The position numbers and the translations under genes are program-made. Below the pieces are notes generated by a model, which had not been told where the DNA came from, ran no database searches, and saw only the letters and a program-made list of their open reading frames with translations. A DNA stretch of 64,000 bases from DATAOG01 sp963753685 (lineage in GTDB: Bacteria > Pseudomonadota > Alphaproteobacteria > Geminicoccales > Geminicoccaceae): assembly GCA_963753685.1 (NCBI GenBank), contig CAVWDE010000025.1, forward strand, positions 124,001 to 188,000, read 5' to 3'. Of this stretch, positions 31,910 to 42,663 are shown piece by piece (positions within the stretch are counted from its first letter, which is position 1; every line of letters begins with the position of its first letter).

Positions 31910-34096
31910 TTAGAGTGGCCCCAGCCCGCCGCTGTCCGCCGACAGCTCACCCAGATGCGAGAAAACGACCCGAATCCCGAAGGTCGTACTCCCCTTGGCG
32001 TCGGCCTGCTCGATGTAACTGCGCTCGACCCCGGCCACCAGGGTCAGGCAGGGGTGGCGGTACACCAAGCCGACCTTGTACCAGACGGGCTGATCCAGCT
32101 CCAGATTGCGCCGGGTCTGGGCCCGCAGTGAGAGCGAGGGCAGGAGATTGACCAGGACCCCGGCGGTGATCTCCTCGCGGCTCTGGTTGTCGCCCTCCAC
32201 CGCCGGATCCTCCTGGAGCCGGACGTAGGTGACATCGAAGTTCAGGCGGCGGGGCCCGATCAGCGCTCCGATCTCGTCGCGGGTCGGGGTCAGGGTCTGC
32301 TGGTCGATGCGGAAACGGTAGCGGACGCGGAACGACGGGTCGGGCGTGACGTCGATGCGCCCGACGTAGTCGGAGAACGACCGGTTGATTCCCGTCTCCG
32401 GATCGAACTCCTTCTCCTCACCGCTCAGGCGGAAGCTCTCGGCGAGCAGGCCATTCACCAGTTCGCCGGAATCGCCGTAGGTGCCGAAGCGCATGCCATA
32501 GCTGACCCGCGCGCCGCCCTCGACCCGGTCCAGCCCCGCGAACCGGTTCGGCTCGAAGATGTTGCTGTCGTCGACCTCGAGATCCTGGCTGTCCTCGTTG
32601 GGGATGCTGTTCGGATTCGGATCGTTGAGCGTCCAGGTGAAGCTCGCGACCGGCTCGAGCGTCGTGGTCACCCCGAAGGCGTCGCCGAGCCAGGGCCAGC
32701 TCCAATCGGCGGTCATCCGCGGCAGCACGCGGCCGGTGGTGTTGCCGCCGCCCTCGGTGCCGAAGGTCTCCGGATCGCCGTCGGTATAGTAGCCGTCGCC
32801 GGTCAGGCTCAGCCCCAGCTGATACTGGTCGCCGAGCGGGCTCGTCCAGGGCAGCTGCCAGCCGCCCGCGGTCGACACGCGCCGGGTATCCAGGCCGCCC
32901 GTCCGGGTCAGCGCGAGCACGCTGCTGTCGAGCGTGAACCGCGAGCCCCAGCGCCAGGGCTGGCTCGTCAAGTTGACCTCGCCCTGCGGCAACGCGACCG
33001 GGATGTCGCCTTGATGATCGGATTCGCGCAGGCCCTGGAAGGCATAGGCGTTGAGCGCCGCATAGTTGCGATCCCAGACCTTCTCGGTGAACAGCCGATT
33101 GGTCAGCACGTTGTCGCTGCTGAACTTGTACCGCTGCAGATAGGTGTCGTCGGTGGTCACGGCGAGGTCGTAGCCCCAGCGCGCGTCGTCGGTCAAATTA
33201 AAGCGACCGTCGCCTTTGAGGTGGCCGCGAAACGCGTCCTGCGTCGGCGACGGGTTGCTGCTGCTGCCGGCCTCGGTCGCGTAGGTGCCGCTGCCGGAGA
33301 ACCCGAACCGGCCGCTCGGCACGAGATGACGGTACTGGGCGGTCAGAACCGGCGGCTCCTCGGTCAGGAAGATCGGCGCGAGCGTCAGATCGTAGTTGGG
33401 CGCGAGGGCGAAGTAGTAGGGGACCTGCGTGAACAGCCCGAGCTGGCTGTTGTTGCCGAAGCTCGGGGCCAGGAAGCCGGACTTGCGCTCGACGCTCGGG
33501 TCCGGCTGCGACAGATAGGGCGTGTAGGCGACCGGCACCCCGTAGAGCTCGAAGATGGCGTTATGATAGGTGATCTCATGCGCCACCTGGTCGTGGACGA
33601 TCCGCTGCGCCTTGATCTGCCACAAGGGCGGTGAGTTGGAATTGGGGCACAACGGGCAGGGCGAGTAGACGCCGTGCTCCAGCTCGGTCTCCGTGCCCCC
33701 GGTCCGTTTGCCGCTGGCCGCCGCGAACAGCGAGTTGTCGGTGAGGCGGGCACGCAGCTCCTGCGCCACGCCATCCTTGAGATCGTCGCTCAGGACCAGC
33801 CGGTCGGCGTACAGCGCGTCGCCGCTCGGCTCGAGCAGGGTGACGTTGCCCTCGGCGTCGATCTGGTTGGTGTTCTGATTGTAGTGGAGGACGTCCGCGA
33901 ACAGGTGCCGGCCGCCCTGCACCACCTCGACGTGGCCCTCGGCCGAGATCACGCTGGTGTCGTGATCGACCTCCATGCGGTCGGCCAGCAGCAGGACCCG
34001 CTCGGAGGTGGGCTTCAGCTGCGCGCCGGCCGCCGGCAGAGGGCCGAGGAGCGCGGCCAGGACCAGCAGCAGCCCCGCCCCGGCCTGCCGGGCCAT
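31910..34096 (-). CDS. lptD: LPS-assembly protein LptD
   Basis: A 728-residue outer-membrane protein that, with LptE, inserts lipopolysaccharide. A signal peptide (ARQAGAGLLLVLAALLGPLPAAGA) precedes the periplasmic OstA/LptD N-terminal jellyroll (VLLLADRMEVDHDTSVISAEGHVEV, DVLHYNQNTNQIDAEGNV). The beta-barrel follows from about residue 220, including FSGSGTYATEAGSS and the C-terminal TFGIRVVFSHLGEL. Cys residues in YSPCPLCPNSN suggest the disulfide pair characteristic of LptD. The start at 34096 is just after the lptG stop. The barrel length is normal. Confidence 0.94.
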   Translation of the reverse strand: MARQAGAGLLLVLAALLGPLPAAGAQLKPTSERVLLLADRMEVDHDTSVISAEGHVEVVQGGRHLFADVLHYNQNTNQIDAEGNVTLLEPSGDALYADRLVLSDDLKDGVAQELRARLTDNSLFAAASGKRTGGTETELEHGVYSPCPLCPNSNSPPLWQIKAQRIVHDQVAHEITYHNAIFELYGVPVAYTPYLSQPDPSVERKSGFLAPSFGNNSQLGLFTQVPYYFALAPNYDLTLAPIFLTEEPPVLTAQYRHLVPSGRFGFSGSGTYATEAGSSSNPSPTQDAFRGHLKGDGRFNLTDDARWGYDLAVTTDDTYLQRYKFSSDNVLTNRLFTEKVWDRNYAALNAYAFQGLRESDHQGDIPVALPQGEVNLTSQPWRWGSRFTLDSSVLALTRTGGLDTRRVSTAGGWQLPWTSPLGDQYQLGLSLTGDGYYTDGDPETFGTEGGGNTTGRVLPRMTADWSWPWLGDAFGVTTTLEPVASFTWTLNDPNPNSIPNEDSQDLEVDDSNIFEPNRFAGLDRVEGGARVSYGMRFGTYGDSGELVNGLLAESFRLSGEEKEFDPETGINRSFSDYVGRIDVTPDPSFRVRYRFRIDQQTLTPTRDEIGALIGPRRLNFDVTYVRLQEDPAVEGDNQSREEITAGVLVNLLPSLSLRAQTRRNLELDQPVWYKVGLVYRHPCLTLVAGVERSYIEQADAKGSTTFGIRVVFSHLGELSADSGGLGPL

Positions 34097-34098
34097 CC

Positions 34099-35271
34099 TC
34101 AGCCGTCCTCGAGGTGCAGCAAGGTCGTCAAGCCGAGCAGCACGGTCACGCCGGCCGGGGTCCAGGCGGCCAGGACTGCCGGTAGCCGACCGGACAGCCC
34201 GATCGCGAACACGACATCGGACAGGATGTAGAACACGAAGCCGGTGGCCAGGCCGGCGGCGATCAGCAGCCCGGTGCGGCCGTGCCGGACCAGTCGCAGG
34301 CTCGAGCTCGTGCCGATCAGCAGCATCGCCGACAGCAGCAGCGGCAGGGCCAGCAGACCGTGCCAGTAGAGCCGGTGCTCGCGGGCCGAGAATCCGACCG
34401 CTTCCAGCTCTCTGACGAAGCTCGGCAGATCCCAGAAGGACAGCGTCTCGGGCGGGGCGAAACTCTCCTGGATCTGAAATGCCGTCAGATCGGTCGCAAT
34501 CCGGTGGCTCGGCTCGACCCGGCTGTGGCCGTCGGCATCGGACAGGAGCGGCTTCAGCAGCTCCCAATAGCCCGGCCCCAGGTGAGCCTTTGCCGCGTCG
34601 ACCCGGCCGGCAAAGCGAGCATCGGCATCGAAGGTCAAGACGACCACGCGATCGAGCATGCCCGTGTCCGGGTTCATCTGTTTGGCGTGAATCAGAAGCT
34701 CGCCGCCGCCGGCGCGCGCCTGGCGCAGCCAGAGGCCGCCGTGCGCCACCGAGATCAGGTTCGAATCCTGCGACAGATACGTGTGATCCAGCGCCTCGTA
34801 GCGGGCGACCAGGCTCGAGGCCAGCGGATTGAAGGCAACCAGGGTGAAGACCCCGAGCCCCTGGGTGACCAACAGGGCCGGTAGCAGGAATTGCCAGATC
34901 GAGACCCCGGCCGAACGCGCGGCCACCAGCTCGTGCGTGCGGGTCAGGCGCTGGAACGTCAGGACCGTGCCGAACAGGACCGCGAACGGCATCAACTTCT
35001 GGACCAGGAACGGCAGGTGCAGGAGCCCCATCAACATCACCAGGCCGAAGCCGACCTCCGGCCGGCCGTAGGCCCGGCGCAGCAGCTCCACCACGTCGAC
35101 CACGAGCGCGATCATCGCCAGGCCGAACACCGCGATCGCGATGCCGAGCAGCACCTGCCAGCCGAGGTAGCGGGACAGGGTCCCCGAGAGCCGGGTCTCA
35201 CGGTCCGCGCCGGCGGCCTGGCGGCTACCGGCCGGCGGCGCGAGAATCACGGTGGGCGTGGCGCTCCTCAT
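34099..35271 (-). CDS. lptG: LPS export ABC transporter permease LptG
   Basis: A 390-residue LptG of the YjgP/YjgQ family, the inner-membrane permease partner of LptF and LptB. The first helices (YLGWQVLLGIAIAVFGLAMIALVVD and FLVQKLMPFAVLFGTVLTF) with the coupling-helix RTHELVAARSAGVS are diagnostic. The periplasmic beta-jellyroll covers about residues 150-280. Three final helices end with LLGLTTLLHLE. The ATG at 35271 overlaps the lptF stop (ATGA), so the two are coupled. Upstream Met codons in the frame belong to a shadow of lptF. Confidence 0.93.
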   Translation of the reverse strand: MRSATPTVILAPPAGSRQAAGADRETRLSGTLSRYLGWQVLLGIAIAVFGLAMIALVVDVVELLRRAYGRPEVGFGLVMLMGLLHLPFLVQKLMPFAVLFGTVLTFQRLTRTHELVAARSAGVSIWQFLLPALLVTQGLGVFTLVAFNPLASSLVARYEALDHTYLSQDSNLISVAHGGLWLRQARAGGGELLIHAKQMNPDTGMLDRVVVLTFDADARFAGRVDAAKAHLGPGYWELLKPLLSDADGHSRVEPSHRIATDLTAFQIQESFAPPETLSFWDLPSFVRELEAVGFSAREHRLYWHGLLALPLLLSAMLLIGTSSSLRLVRHGRTGLLIAAGLATGFVFYILSDVVFAIGLSGRLPAVLAAWTPAGVTVLLGLTTLLHLEDG

Positions 35272-36392
35272 GCGCGCCTGGCGGACCGGGCAAAGGGCCG
35301 GCGACGCGGCCGATAGCCGACGATCACCAGGAGGCAGAGCACCGCCGGCGCGATCGTCACGACGTACAGCAGGGGGACCAACGCCAGATGCTGCGCCACC
35401 AGGCTGCCGACCGCGATGCTCGCGACCTGGACGAGGACGACGCCGATGGTCGCGATCATGAGACCCGGCCATAGCCCGCGCCGGTCGAAGCCGCGGCCGA
35501 GCAGCGCCGCCAGCGCGATCATGGCGAACACCAGCGCGTTCAGCGGCCAGGTCAACCGTTTGTGGCCTTCGGCGATCCGTCCCCAGCGGCGCGATCGGCT
35601 CAAGGATGCCGGCGGATCCAGGAGCTCCTGCACGTACTGTTCTTTCGGTTTCAGCGAGCGCTCTCCGGGCGGTGTTGCGTTGGCCGCCAGATCAAGGGTG
35701 TAGCGGCCGAACTGCAGGATCGACAAGCGCGGATTGTCGGGCGCCTTGGTGTCGAGCTCCTGCCGGCTGCCGCGCTCGAGGACAAACAGCGGTCCGTCGG
35801 CGCCATGCACCAGGGAACCCTGCTCGGCCATCATGGTGACCGGCGCTTTCGGGTCACGCTCGTCCTGGACGACCACGCCTGCCAGCGAGCCGTCGGCGCG
35901 ATGCTCGCGGACATAGACCGTGACGCCGTCGGCCGGGGCGTTGAACACCGCCGGCTGCAGCAGCAGGTAGGGGAAGTCGTGCTCGATCCGGTCCTGCAGG
36001 TCCCGGAAGTTGCGGAACGCGAGCGGCATGAAGTACAGGCTGATCGAATAGTCGATCAGGGTGACCGCCACCGCCAGCAGCAGGCAGGGCGCCGCGATCT
36101 GCAGGTTGCTGAGCCCGATCGCCTTGAACACCGTGAGCTCGCTCTCGACCGTCAGGCGGTGGTAGACGAACAGCACGGCGCAGAACAGGGCGAAGGGCAG
36201 GATCACCAGCAGCAGCGAGGGGAACAGGAGGACCGTCAGGTAGAGGAAGGTGGTCGCCGGGACGCCCTTGTTGACAATGAGATCGACGAAGCGCAGGGAT
36301 TGCGACAACCAGATCGCGCCCGACAAGGCGAGCGTGGCGAACAGGGTCGGCAGGGCCAGCTGCCGTAGCAGATAGAGCAGGTAGAGCTTCAT
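35268..36392 (-). CDS. lptF: LPS export ABC transporter permease LptF
   Basis: A 374-residue LptF. It begins MKLYLLYLLRQLALPTLFATL, has the N-terminal helices with FLYLTVLLFPSLLLVILPFALFCAVL and the coupling-helix region TVESELTVFKAIGLSNLQ, a periplasmic jellyroll (FNAPADGVTVYVREHRADGS to LQFGRYTLDLA), and three C-terminal helices. A basic tail (YRPRRRPFARSARRA) is cytoplasmic. It is the first gene of lptF-lptG-lptD-surA-rsmA. The 121-base gap to the divergent pepA must contain both promoters; it has lower GC near 36400-36440, but I cannot fix the elements. Confidence 0.93.
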   Translation of the reverse strand: MKLYLLYLLRQLALPTLFATLALSGAIWLSQSLRFVDLIVNKGVPATTFLYLTVLLFPSLLLVILPFALFCAVLFVYHRLTVESELTVFKAIGLSNLQIAAPCLLLAVAVTLIDYSISLYFMPLAFRNFRDLQDRIEHDFPYLLLQPAVFNAPADGVTVYVREHRADGSLAGVVVQDERDPKAPVTMMAEQGSLVHGADGPLFVLERGSRQELDTKAPDNPRLSILQFGRYTLDLAANATPPGERSLKPKEQYVQELLDPPASLSRSRRWGRIAEGHKRLTWPLNALVFAMIALAALLGRGFDRRGLWPGLMIATIGVVLVQVASIAVGSLVAQHLALVPLLYVVTIAPAVLCLLVIVGYRPRRRPFARSARRA

Positions 36393-36513
36393 TGCCGGCC
36401 ATCATACATAGACGCGACGATCGATACAGAGTTGACTTGATCGCGCCGCCCGCCAAGCCCGCCGTCGACCCAGGATCCCTGCTACCCGCCGTCAACGCTC
36501 CGGAGCGTCGAGG

Positions 36514-38017
<1,504 letters not shown>

Positions 38018-38060
38018 GCCCCGAGGGGGACCATGCCGCTCCTCCGAGCGCGCGGCTGAC

Positions 38061-38519
38061 ATGGTCGAGTTCGGCTTCTACCACCTGCAGCGCACGGCGC
38101 TCGAGCCGGCCCTCGGCCGCCTCTTGGAGCGGGTGCTGGCGAGCGGCCAGCGGGCGGTCGTGCGGGCGGCCTCGGCCGAGCGGGTCGAGGCGCTCAACCG
38201 CGCGCTCTGGACCTTCGGCCGGGACAGCTTCCTGCCGCATGGCTCGCGCGCGGACGGCCATGCCGAGGACCAGCCGGTGTTCCTGACCGACGCGGCCGAC
38301 TACCCGAACGGCGCGACCGTCCTGGTCCTGGTCGATGGGGTCGAGGTCGAGCCGCCGGCCCAGTTCGGCCGCTGCCTCTACCTGTTCGACGGCAACGATC
38401 CGCAGGCGCTCGAGCGCGCCCGGGCGCTCTGGCGCCGGTGGCGCGAGCAGGGCGCCCAGATCACCTACTGGCAGCAGACCGAGCGCGGCTGGCAACAGGC
38501 CAGCGCGGCCGGCGCCTGA
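38061..38519 (+). CDS. holC: DNA polymerase III subunit chi
   Basis: A 152-residue HolC, the clamp-loader accessory subunit that binds SSB. It begins FGFYHLQRTALEPALGRLLERVL, then WTFGRDSFLPHGSRAD (the FLPHG motif of the family), the QPVFLTDAADYPNGATVLVLVDG core, and FDGNDPQALERARALWRRWR. The alphaproteobacterial type matches well. It follows pepA closely, and ndk follows after 78 bases. Confidence 0.93.
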   Translation: MVEFGFYHLQRTALEPALGRLLERVLASGQRAVVRAASAERVEALNRALWTFGRDSFLPHGSRADGHAEDQPVFLTDAADYPNGATVLVLVDGVEVEPPAQFGRCLYLFDGNDPQALERARALWRRWREQGAQITYWQQTERGWQQASAAGA

Positions 38520-38597
38520 GGCGCGCGCTCAGGCCCTTTCGCCGGGCCGCCCGGGCGGCTATAAGGCCGCGCGAAGTGCAGCAGGACGAGGGGACCC

Positions 38598-39020
38598 ATG
38601 GCCATCGAGCGCACGCTCTCGATCATCAAGCCCGACGCCACCCGGCGCAATCTGACCGGCCAGATCAACGCCCGCCTCGAGGCGGCGGGGCTGCGGATCG
38701 TCGCCCAGCGCCGGCTGCGGCTGACCCGCGCTCAGGCCGAGGCGTTCTATGCGGTGCACAAGGAGCGGCCGTTCTACCGCCCGCTCTGCGACTTCATGAC
38801 CTCGGGCCCGGTGGTCGTGCAGGTGCTCGCAGGCGAGAACGCGGTCGAGCGCAATCGGGCGGTGATGGGCGCCACCGACCCGGCCAAGGCCGAGCCCGGC
38901 ACGATCCGCAAGGATTTCGCCGAATTGATCGAGGCCAACTCGGTCCACGGCTCCGACGCTCCCGACACCGCGGCCAAAGAGATCGCCTTCTTCTTCGCCG
39001 AGTCCGACATCGTCGGGTGA
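38598..39020 (+). CDS. ndk: Nucleoside diphosphate kinase
   Basis: A 140-residue Ndk that equalises NTP pools via a phosphohistidine. Typical segments are AIERTLSIIKPDATRRNLTG, FYAVHKERPFYRPLCDFMTSGPVVVQVL, and the active-site His in ELIEANSVHGSDAPDTAAKEIAFFF. There is no truncation. The start has AGGACGAGGGGACCC just upstream. It converges on purN with a 33-base gap. Confidence 0.97.
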   Translation: MAIERTLSIIKPDATRRNLTGQINARLEAAGLRIVAQRRLRLTRAQAEAFYAVHKERPFYRPLCDFMTSGPVVVQVLAGENAVERNRAVMGATDPAKAEPGTIRKDFAELIEANSVHGSDAPDTAAKEIAFFFAESDIVG

Positions 39021-39053
39021 GGCCAAGCTCGTTCGCGGTGCCGGTGACCTGCT

Positions 39054-39708
39054 TCACACGGGCGGGTCAAACAACGCAATTTCAGGGGTCGTTGCCCCCT
39101 CGATGACAACGCGCTCGCCGACCACACGGGCGCGGCCGGAGGCGACCAGATCGAGGGCCTGCGGATAGCAGCGGTGTTCGAGGGCGAGGACGCGCGCGGC
39201 CAGGCTCTGCACTGTATCATCCTGGCGCACCGCGAGGACGCCCTGGACGATGATCGGGCCCGCGTCGACCTCGGCGCGGACGAAATGCACCGTGCAGCCG
39301 TGGAAACCGGACGCCGGCCTCGAGCGCCCGCCGGTGGGTGTCGAGACCGCGGAAGGCGGGCAGCAGCGAGGGATGGATGTTGAGCAGCCGGTCGCGCCAG
39401 CCGTCGACCAGGGCCGGACTCAATACACGCATGAAGCCGGCGAGGCAAACGAGTTCTATTTCATTGGTTTGTAGTAATGAGCTGAGCGATCGCTCGAGGT
39501 CATCGCGGCGCTGTTGCGGGAGGATCTCGACGTCGATGCCGGCGGCGCGCGCGTGCCCCAGCCCGGGAGCGTCCGGCTGATCGGAGACGACCAGCGCGAC
39601 CCTGGCGCTCGCGTCCGGCGTCGCGCAATGGTCGATCAGCGCCCGCAGATTGCTGCCGCGGCCGGAGATCAGGACGGCCACGCGCCGGCGGGGTGCCGGG
39701 TCAGCCAT
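39054..39708 (-). CDS. purN: Phosphoribosylglycinamide formyltransferase (frameshifted)
   Basis: PurN adds formyl from 10-formyl-THF to GAR in purine synthesis. The N-terminal part shows VAVLISGRGSNLRALIDHC and VVSDQPDAPGLGHARAAGI, then LVCLAGFMRVLSPALVDGWRDRLLNIHPSLLPAFRGLDTH (catalytic Asn-His-Asp region). After that the frame is lost. The end (VHFVRAEVDAGPIIVQ, LEHRCYPQAL) is in another frame down to 39054. Removing one A of the AAA run at 39304-39306 restores AGVRFHGCTVHFVRAEVD. The full length, about 217 residues, is normal. It follows purM after nine bases. Confidence 0.93.
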
Positions 39709-39717
39709 TCGCGCGGT

Positions 39718-40791
39718 CTAACCATCCATGCCGTCGACCTGCAGCCGGGCCGGTCCTTTGCCGGCGACCAGCTCGCCCAGCCGGTAGACGGTCTCGCCCT
39801 GCTCGGTCAGGTAGCGCATGACGTCGTCGGCGTACTCGGCAACCACCACCAGCACCATGCCGATGCCGCAGTTGAAGGTGCGCAGCATCTCCTCGGCGGT
39901 CATGCGCGCGGCCTCGTACAGCCAGAGGAAGACCGGCGACGCATGCCAGCTGCCGGCGTCGATCCGGGCGACCACGCCGGCCGGCAGGACCCGCGGCAGA
40001 TTGTCGGTCAGGCCGCCGCCGGTGATATGGGCGACCGCCTTGACGACGTCGTGCTCGAACAGGCCGAGCAGGCTGCGGACATAGATCCGGGTCGGGACCA
40101 GCAGGGCCGCGGCGAGCGTCTGGTCGGAGGCGAACGGCGCCGGATCGGCGAGGAACAGCCCCTGGTCGCGCAGCACCTTGCGGATCAACGAGAAGCCGTT
40201 GGCGTGCACGCCGCTCGAGGCGAGGCCAATCAGGACGTCGCCCGGCCCGATGTCGGTCCGCGGCAGCAGCCGGGCGCGCTCGACCGCGCCGACCGCGAAG
40301 CCGGCGAGATCGTAGTCGCCGCGCCGGTAGTGACCGGGCATCTCCGCGGTCTCGCCCCCGATCAGCGCGCAGCCGGCCTCCCGGCAGCCCTCGGCGATGC
40401 CCGCGATCACCGCCCGCGCCGCCACCGGGTCGAGCTTGCTGGTCGCGAAATAGTCGAGCATGAACAGCGGCTGGGCGCCCTGGGCCAGGAGGTCGTTGAC
40501 GCACATCGCGACCACGTCGAAGCCGGCCACGCTGTGGCGGCCGCTTTGCGCCAGCAGCTGCACCTTGGTGCCGACGCCATCGGTCGTGGCGACCAGCAGC
40601 GGCTGCTGGAAACCGGCCTCGTGCAGATCGAACAGGCCGCCGAAACCACCCAGAGCGGCGGTGGCACCTGGCCGTGCGGTGGAGCGGGCGAGCGGCCCGA
40701 TCGCTTCGACCAGGGCCTCCCCGGCCTCGATGTCGACCCCGGCCTGCCGATAGCGATTCGCGTCGACCGGCTCTGCCGTCTCTTGTGTCAT
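39718..40791 (-). CDS. purM: Phosphoribosylformylglycinamidine cyclo-ligase
   Basis: A 357-residue PurM (AIR synthetase). The N-terminus YRQAGVDIEAGEALVEAIGPL, the ATP-binding segments LLVATTDGVGTKVQLA-like and VAMCVNDLLAQGAQPLFMLDYFAT, IGGETAEMPGHY, SGVHANGFSLIRKVL and AHITGGGLTDNLPRVLP are all typical. The ATG at 40791 is preferred over the open frame at 40845. purN follows, and the DUF2066 gene is divergent, the usual alphaproteobacterial arrangement. Confidence 0.96.
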   Translation of the reverse strand: MTQETAEPVDANRYRQAGVDIEAGEALVEAIGPLARSTARPGATAALGGFGGLFDLHEAGFQQPLLVATTDGVGTKVQLLAQSGRHSVAGFDVVAMCVNDLLAQGAQPLFMLDYFATSKLDPVAARAVIAGIAEGCREAGCALIGGETAEMPGHYRRGDYDLAGFAVGAVERARLLPRTDIGPGDVLIGLASSGVHANGFSLIRKVLRDQGLFLADPAPFASDQTLAAALLVPTRIYVRSLLGLFEHDVVKAVAHITGGGLTDNLPRVLPAGVVARIDAGSWHASPVFLWLYEAARMTAEEMLRTFNCGIGMVLVVVAEYADDVMRYLTEQGETVYRLGELVAGKGPARLQVDGMDG

Positions 40792-40870
40792 GGGTACGGG
40801 CTTGGCTAGTTTGGTGCGCGAGGCGAGCTGGTAGTGGCTCGCCAACTTAGGCGATCCGGACGGCTTTGCA

Positions 40871-42106
40871 ATGCTCCAATCACGTCTGTGCCCCGCGCTC
40901 GTCGCCGCCCTGCTCGGACTGACGCTGCTGCCTTCGGCGGGTCTGGCACAGACCGATCAGGCAGTCTTCCAGGTCAGCAAGATTGCCGTCGACGTCACTG
41001 CCAAGGATGCGGTCACCGCGCGCACCCAGGCCTTGCTGCAGGGCAAGAGGCAGGGGCTCGACCGCCTGCTGCACCGGCTGGTCCCGGCCGCCGAGCAGAC
41101 CGGTCTGCCGGCGGTCGCCGACCTCAACATCGAACGCTACGTGCAGAATTACGAGATCGCCAGCGAGCAGCTGTCGACCACCCGCTATCTCGCCCAGATG
41201 ACCGTGCGCTACGATCCCGATGCGGTCCGTGAGCTGTTGCAGACGAGCTCCCTGAGCTTCGCCCAGGTGCGCTCGGCGCCGATCGTCGTGCTGCCGCTGT
41301 ACGATGGCCCCGACGGCCAGCACCTCTGGCCCGACGGCAATCCGTGGTGGCAGGCCTGGGAGAAGAACCTCGATCCGGAGCGGCTCCTCCGCCTGGTGCT
41401 GCCGCTCGGCGATCTCGAGGACATGGCGAGCCTCAAGGTCGAGCAGCTGCAGGCGCGCGATCCGACGGCACTGGCCGCGCTCACCGGCCGCTACGGCAGC
41501 GAGGACGCGCTGGTCGTGACCGCCAAGGTGCTCGCGCCGGCCGATCAGCCGGCGGCCGCCACACCCCCGGCCGCCACGACCCCGGCCGCCACGACCCCGG
41601 GGGCCGCGACTCCGGCTGAGACCACTTCGAGCGCCGCCCCGCCCGCGGTGCAGCTGACCATGGAGCGAATCGGCCGGGTCGATCAGCTCAACCCGCCCGA
41701 GACGGTGCACGCGCGTCCCGGGCAGACCCTCGAGGACCTGCTCGGCGAGGCGGTGCGTGGCCTCCAGAACAGCCTCGACGAGCGCTGGAAGAGCGCCAAC
41801 CTCTTGCGCTTCGACCAGGCCGGGCTCATGGTGGTTGACATTCCGATCACCGCGTTGTCGGACTGGGTCGGGATCAACAAGGGGTTGGAAAGCCTGCCGG
41901 AGGTCAGCCAGGTCGAGATCGCCACGTTCGCCCGCGACAACGTGCGGGCGCAGATCCGCTACATCGGGGATCAGTTCCGCTTGGAACAGGCGTTGGCTCG
42001 AGTTGGTCTGGGGCTATCGCGGGAAGGGGACTCATGGCTGTTGCGACCGACCGGGGCAAACCCCAGCCAAGGCGAGCCGCCGAGCGCGACGTCGACCTCG
42101 TTCTAG
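40871..42106 (+). CDS. DUF2066 domain protein (exported)
   Basis: A 411-residue exported protein. The signal peptide (LCPALVAALLGLTLLPSAGLA) is followed by a DUF2066 domain (VFQVSKIAVDVTAKDAVTAR, QGLDRLLHRLVPA, NYEIASEQLSTTRYLAQMTVRYDPDAV). A Thr/Pro/Ala linker of near-repeats (PAATTPAATTPGAATPAETT, about residues 230-255) separates it from a C-terminal domain (LRFDQAGLMVVDIPITALSDW). Function is unknown, although the family is usually found next to purM and pgsA/hda genes, as here. Its last 73 bases overlap the pgsA-like gene. Confidence 0.85.
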   Translation: MLQSRLCPALVAALLGLTLLPSAGLAQTDQAVFQVSKIAVDVTAKDAVTARTQALLQGKRQGLDRLLHRLVPAAEQTGLPAVADLNIERYVQNYEIASEQLSTTRYLAQMTVRYDPDAVRELLQTSSLSFAQVRSAPIVVLPLYDGPDGQHLWPDGNPWWQAWEKNLDPERLLRLVLPLGDLEDMASLKVEQLQARDPTALAALTGRYGSEDALVVTAKVLAPADQPAAATPPAATTPAATTPGAATPAETTSSAAPPAVQLTMERIGRVDQLNPPETVHARPGQTLEDLLGEAVRGLQNSLDERWKSANLLRFDQAGLMVVDIPITALSDWVGINKGLESLPEVSQVEIATFARDNVRAQIRYIGDQFRLEQALARVGLGLSREGDSWLLRPTGANPSQGEPPSATSTSF

Positions 42107-42663
42107 CGCGTCGCTCGCCGATCAATCTGGCCAATCTGATCACGCTCGGCCGGCTGCTCATGGTCGTCCCCCTGGTCTGGCTGATCGCCAGCGGCCGGCT
42201 GCAACCGGCGTTCTGGCTGTTCCTGGCGGCCGGCGTGTCGGACTTCGTCGACGGCTTCATCGCCAAGAACTTCAATGCCAGGACCGAGCTCGGCGCGGTG
42301 CTCGATCCGCTCGCCGACAAGGCCCTGCTCGATGGCATCTATCTGGCGCTCGCGGTGGTCGGCTGGCTGCCGGCCTGGCTGACCCTGATGGTCCTCGGCC
42401 GCGACCTTTTGATCGTGGTCGGCGTGATCCTGATCCGACGCCGGGATCCGGTGTTCCGGGCGACGCCCCTGGTGATCGGCAAGATCAACACCTTCGCGCA
42501 GATCCTGCTGGCGGCCTGCACGATCGCCAACGCGGGCGGCTGGATCGAGCTCGACGCCCAGGTTGCCGTCCTGATCGTGCTGGTCGCGAGCACGACCTTC
42601 CTGTCGGGCGCCGGCTATGCGGTGCAGGCGGTCCGCGCGGCCGGTCTGGAGCCGGCTTCTTGA
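42034..42663 (+). CDS. CDP-alcohol phosphatidyltransferase (PgsA-like)
   Basis: A 209-residue membrane enzyme of phospholipid head-group synthesis. The N-terminal cytoplasmic arm is followed by NLANLITLGRLLMVVPLVWL and the CDP-alcohol motif VDGFIAKNFNARTELGAVLDPLADK. In this motif the acidic residues (D-x-x-D-G, G-x-x-x-D-x-x-x-D) are intact, but the usual Arg after the Ala is Lys. About five membrane helices are predicted. The substrate could be glycerol-3-phosphate or another alcohol; the divergence from PgsA proper makes me leave the symbol blank. The ATG has GGGAAGGGG directly upstream, so the 73-base overlap with the DUF2066 gene is real. Confidence 0.85.
   Translation: MAVATDRGKPQPRRAAERDVDLVLARRSPINLANLITLGRLLMVVPLVWLIASGRLQPAFWLFLAAGVSDFVDGFIAKNFNARTELGAVLDPLADKALLDGIYLALAVVGWLPAWLTLMVLGRDLLIVVGVILIRRRDPVFRATPLVIGKINTFAQILLAACTIANAGGWIELDAQVAVLIVLVASTTFLSGAGYAVQAVRAAGLEPAS

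Noticed and set aside
36400..36440. TTGACT in the lptF-pepA gap as a promoter element
   Set aside because: No acceptable -10 hexamer lies 16-18 bases away on the plus strand, so I did not call a promoter.
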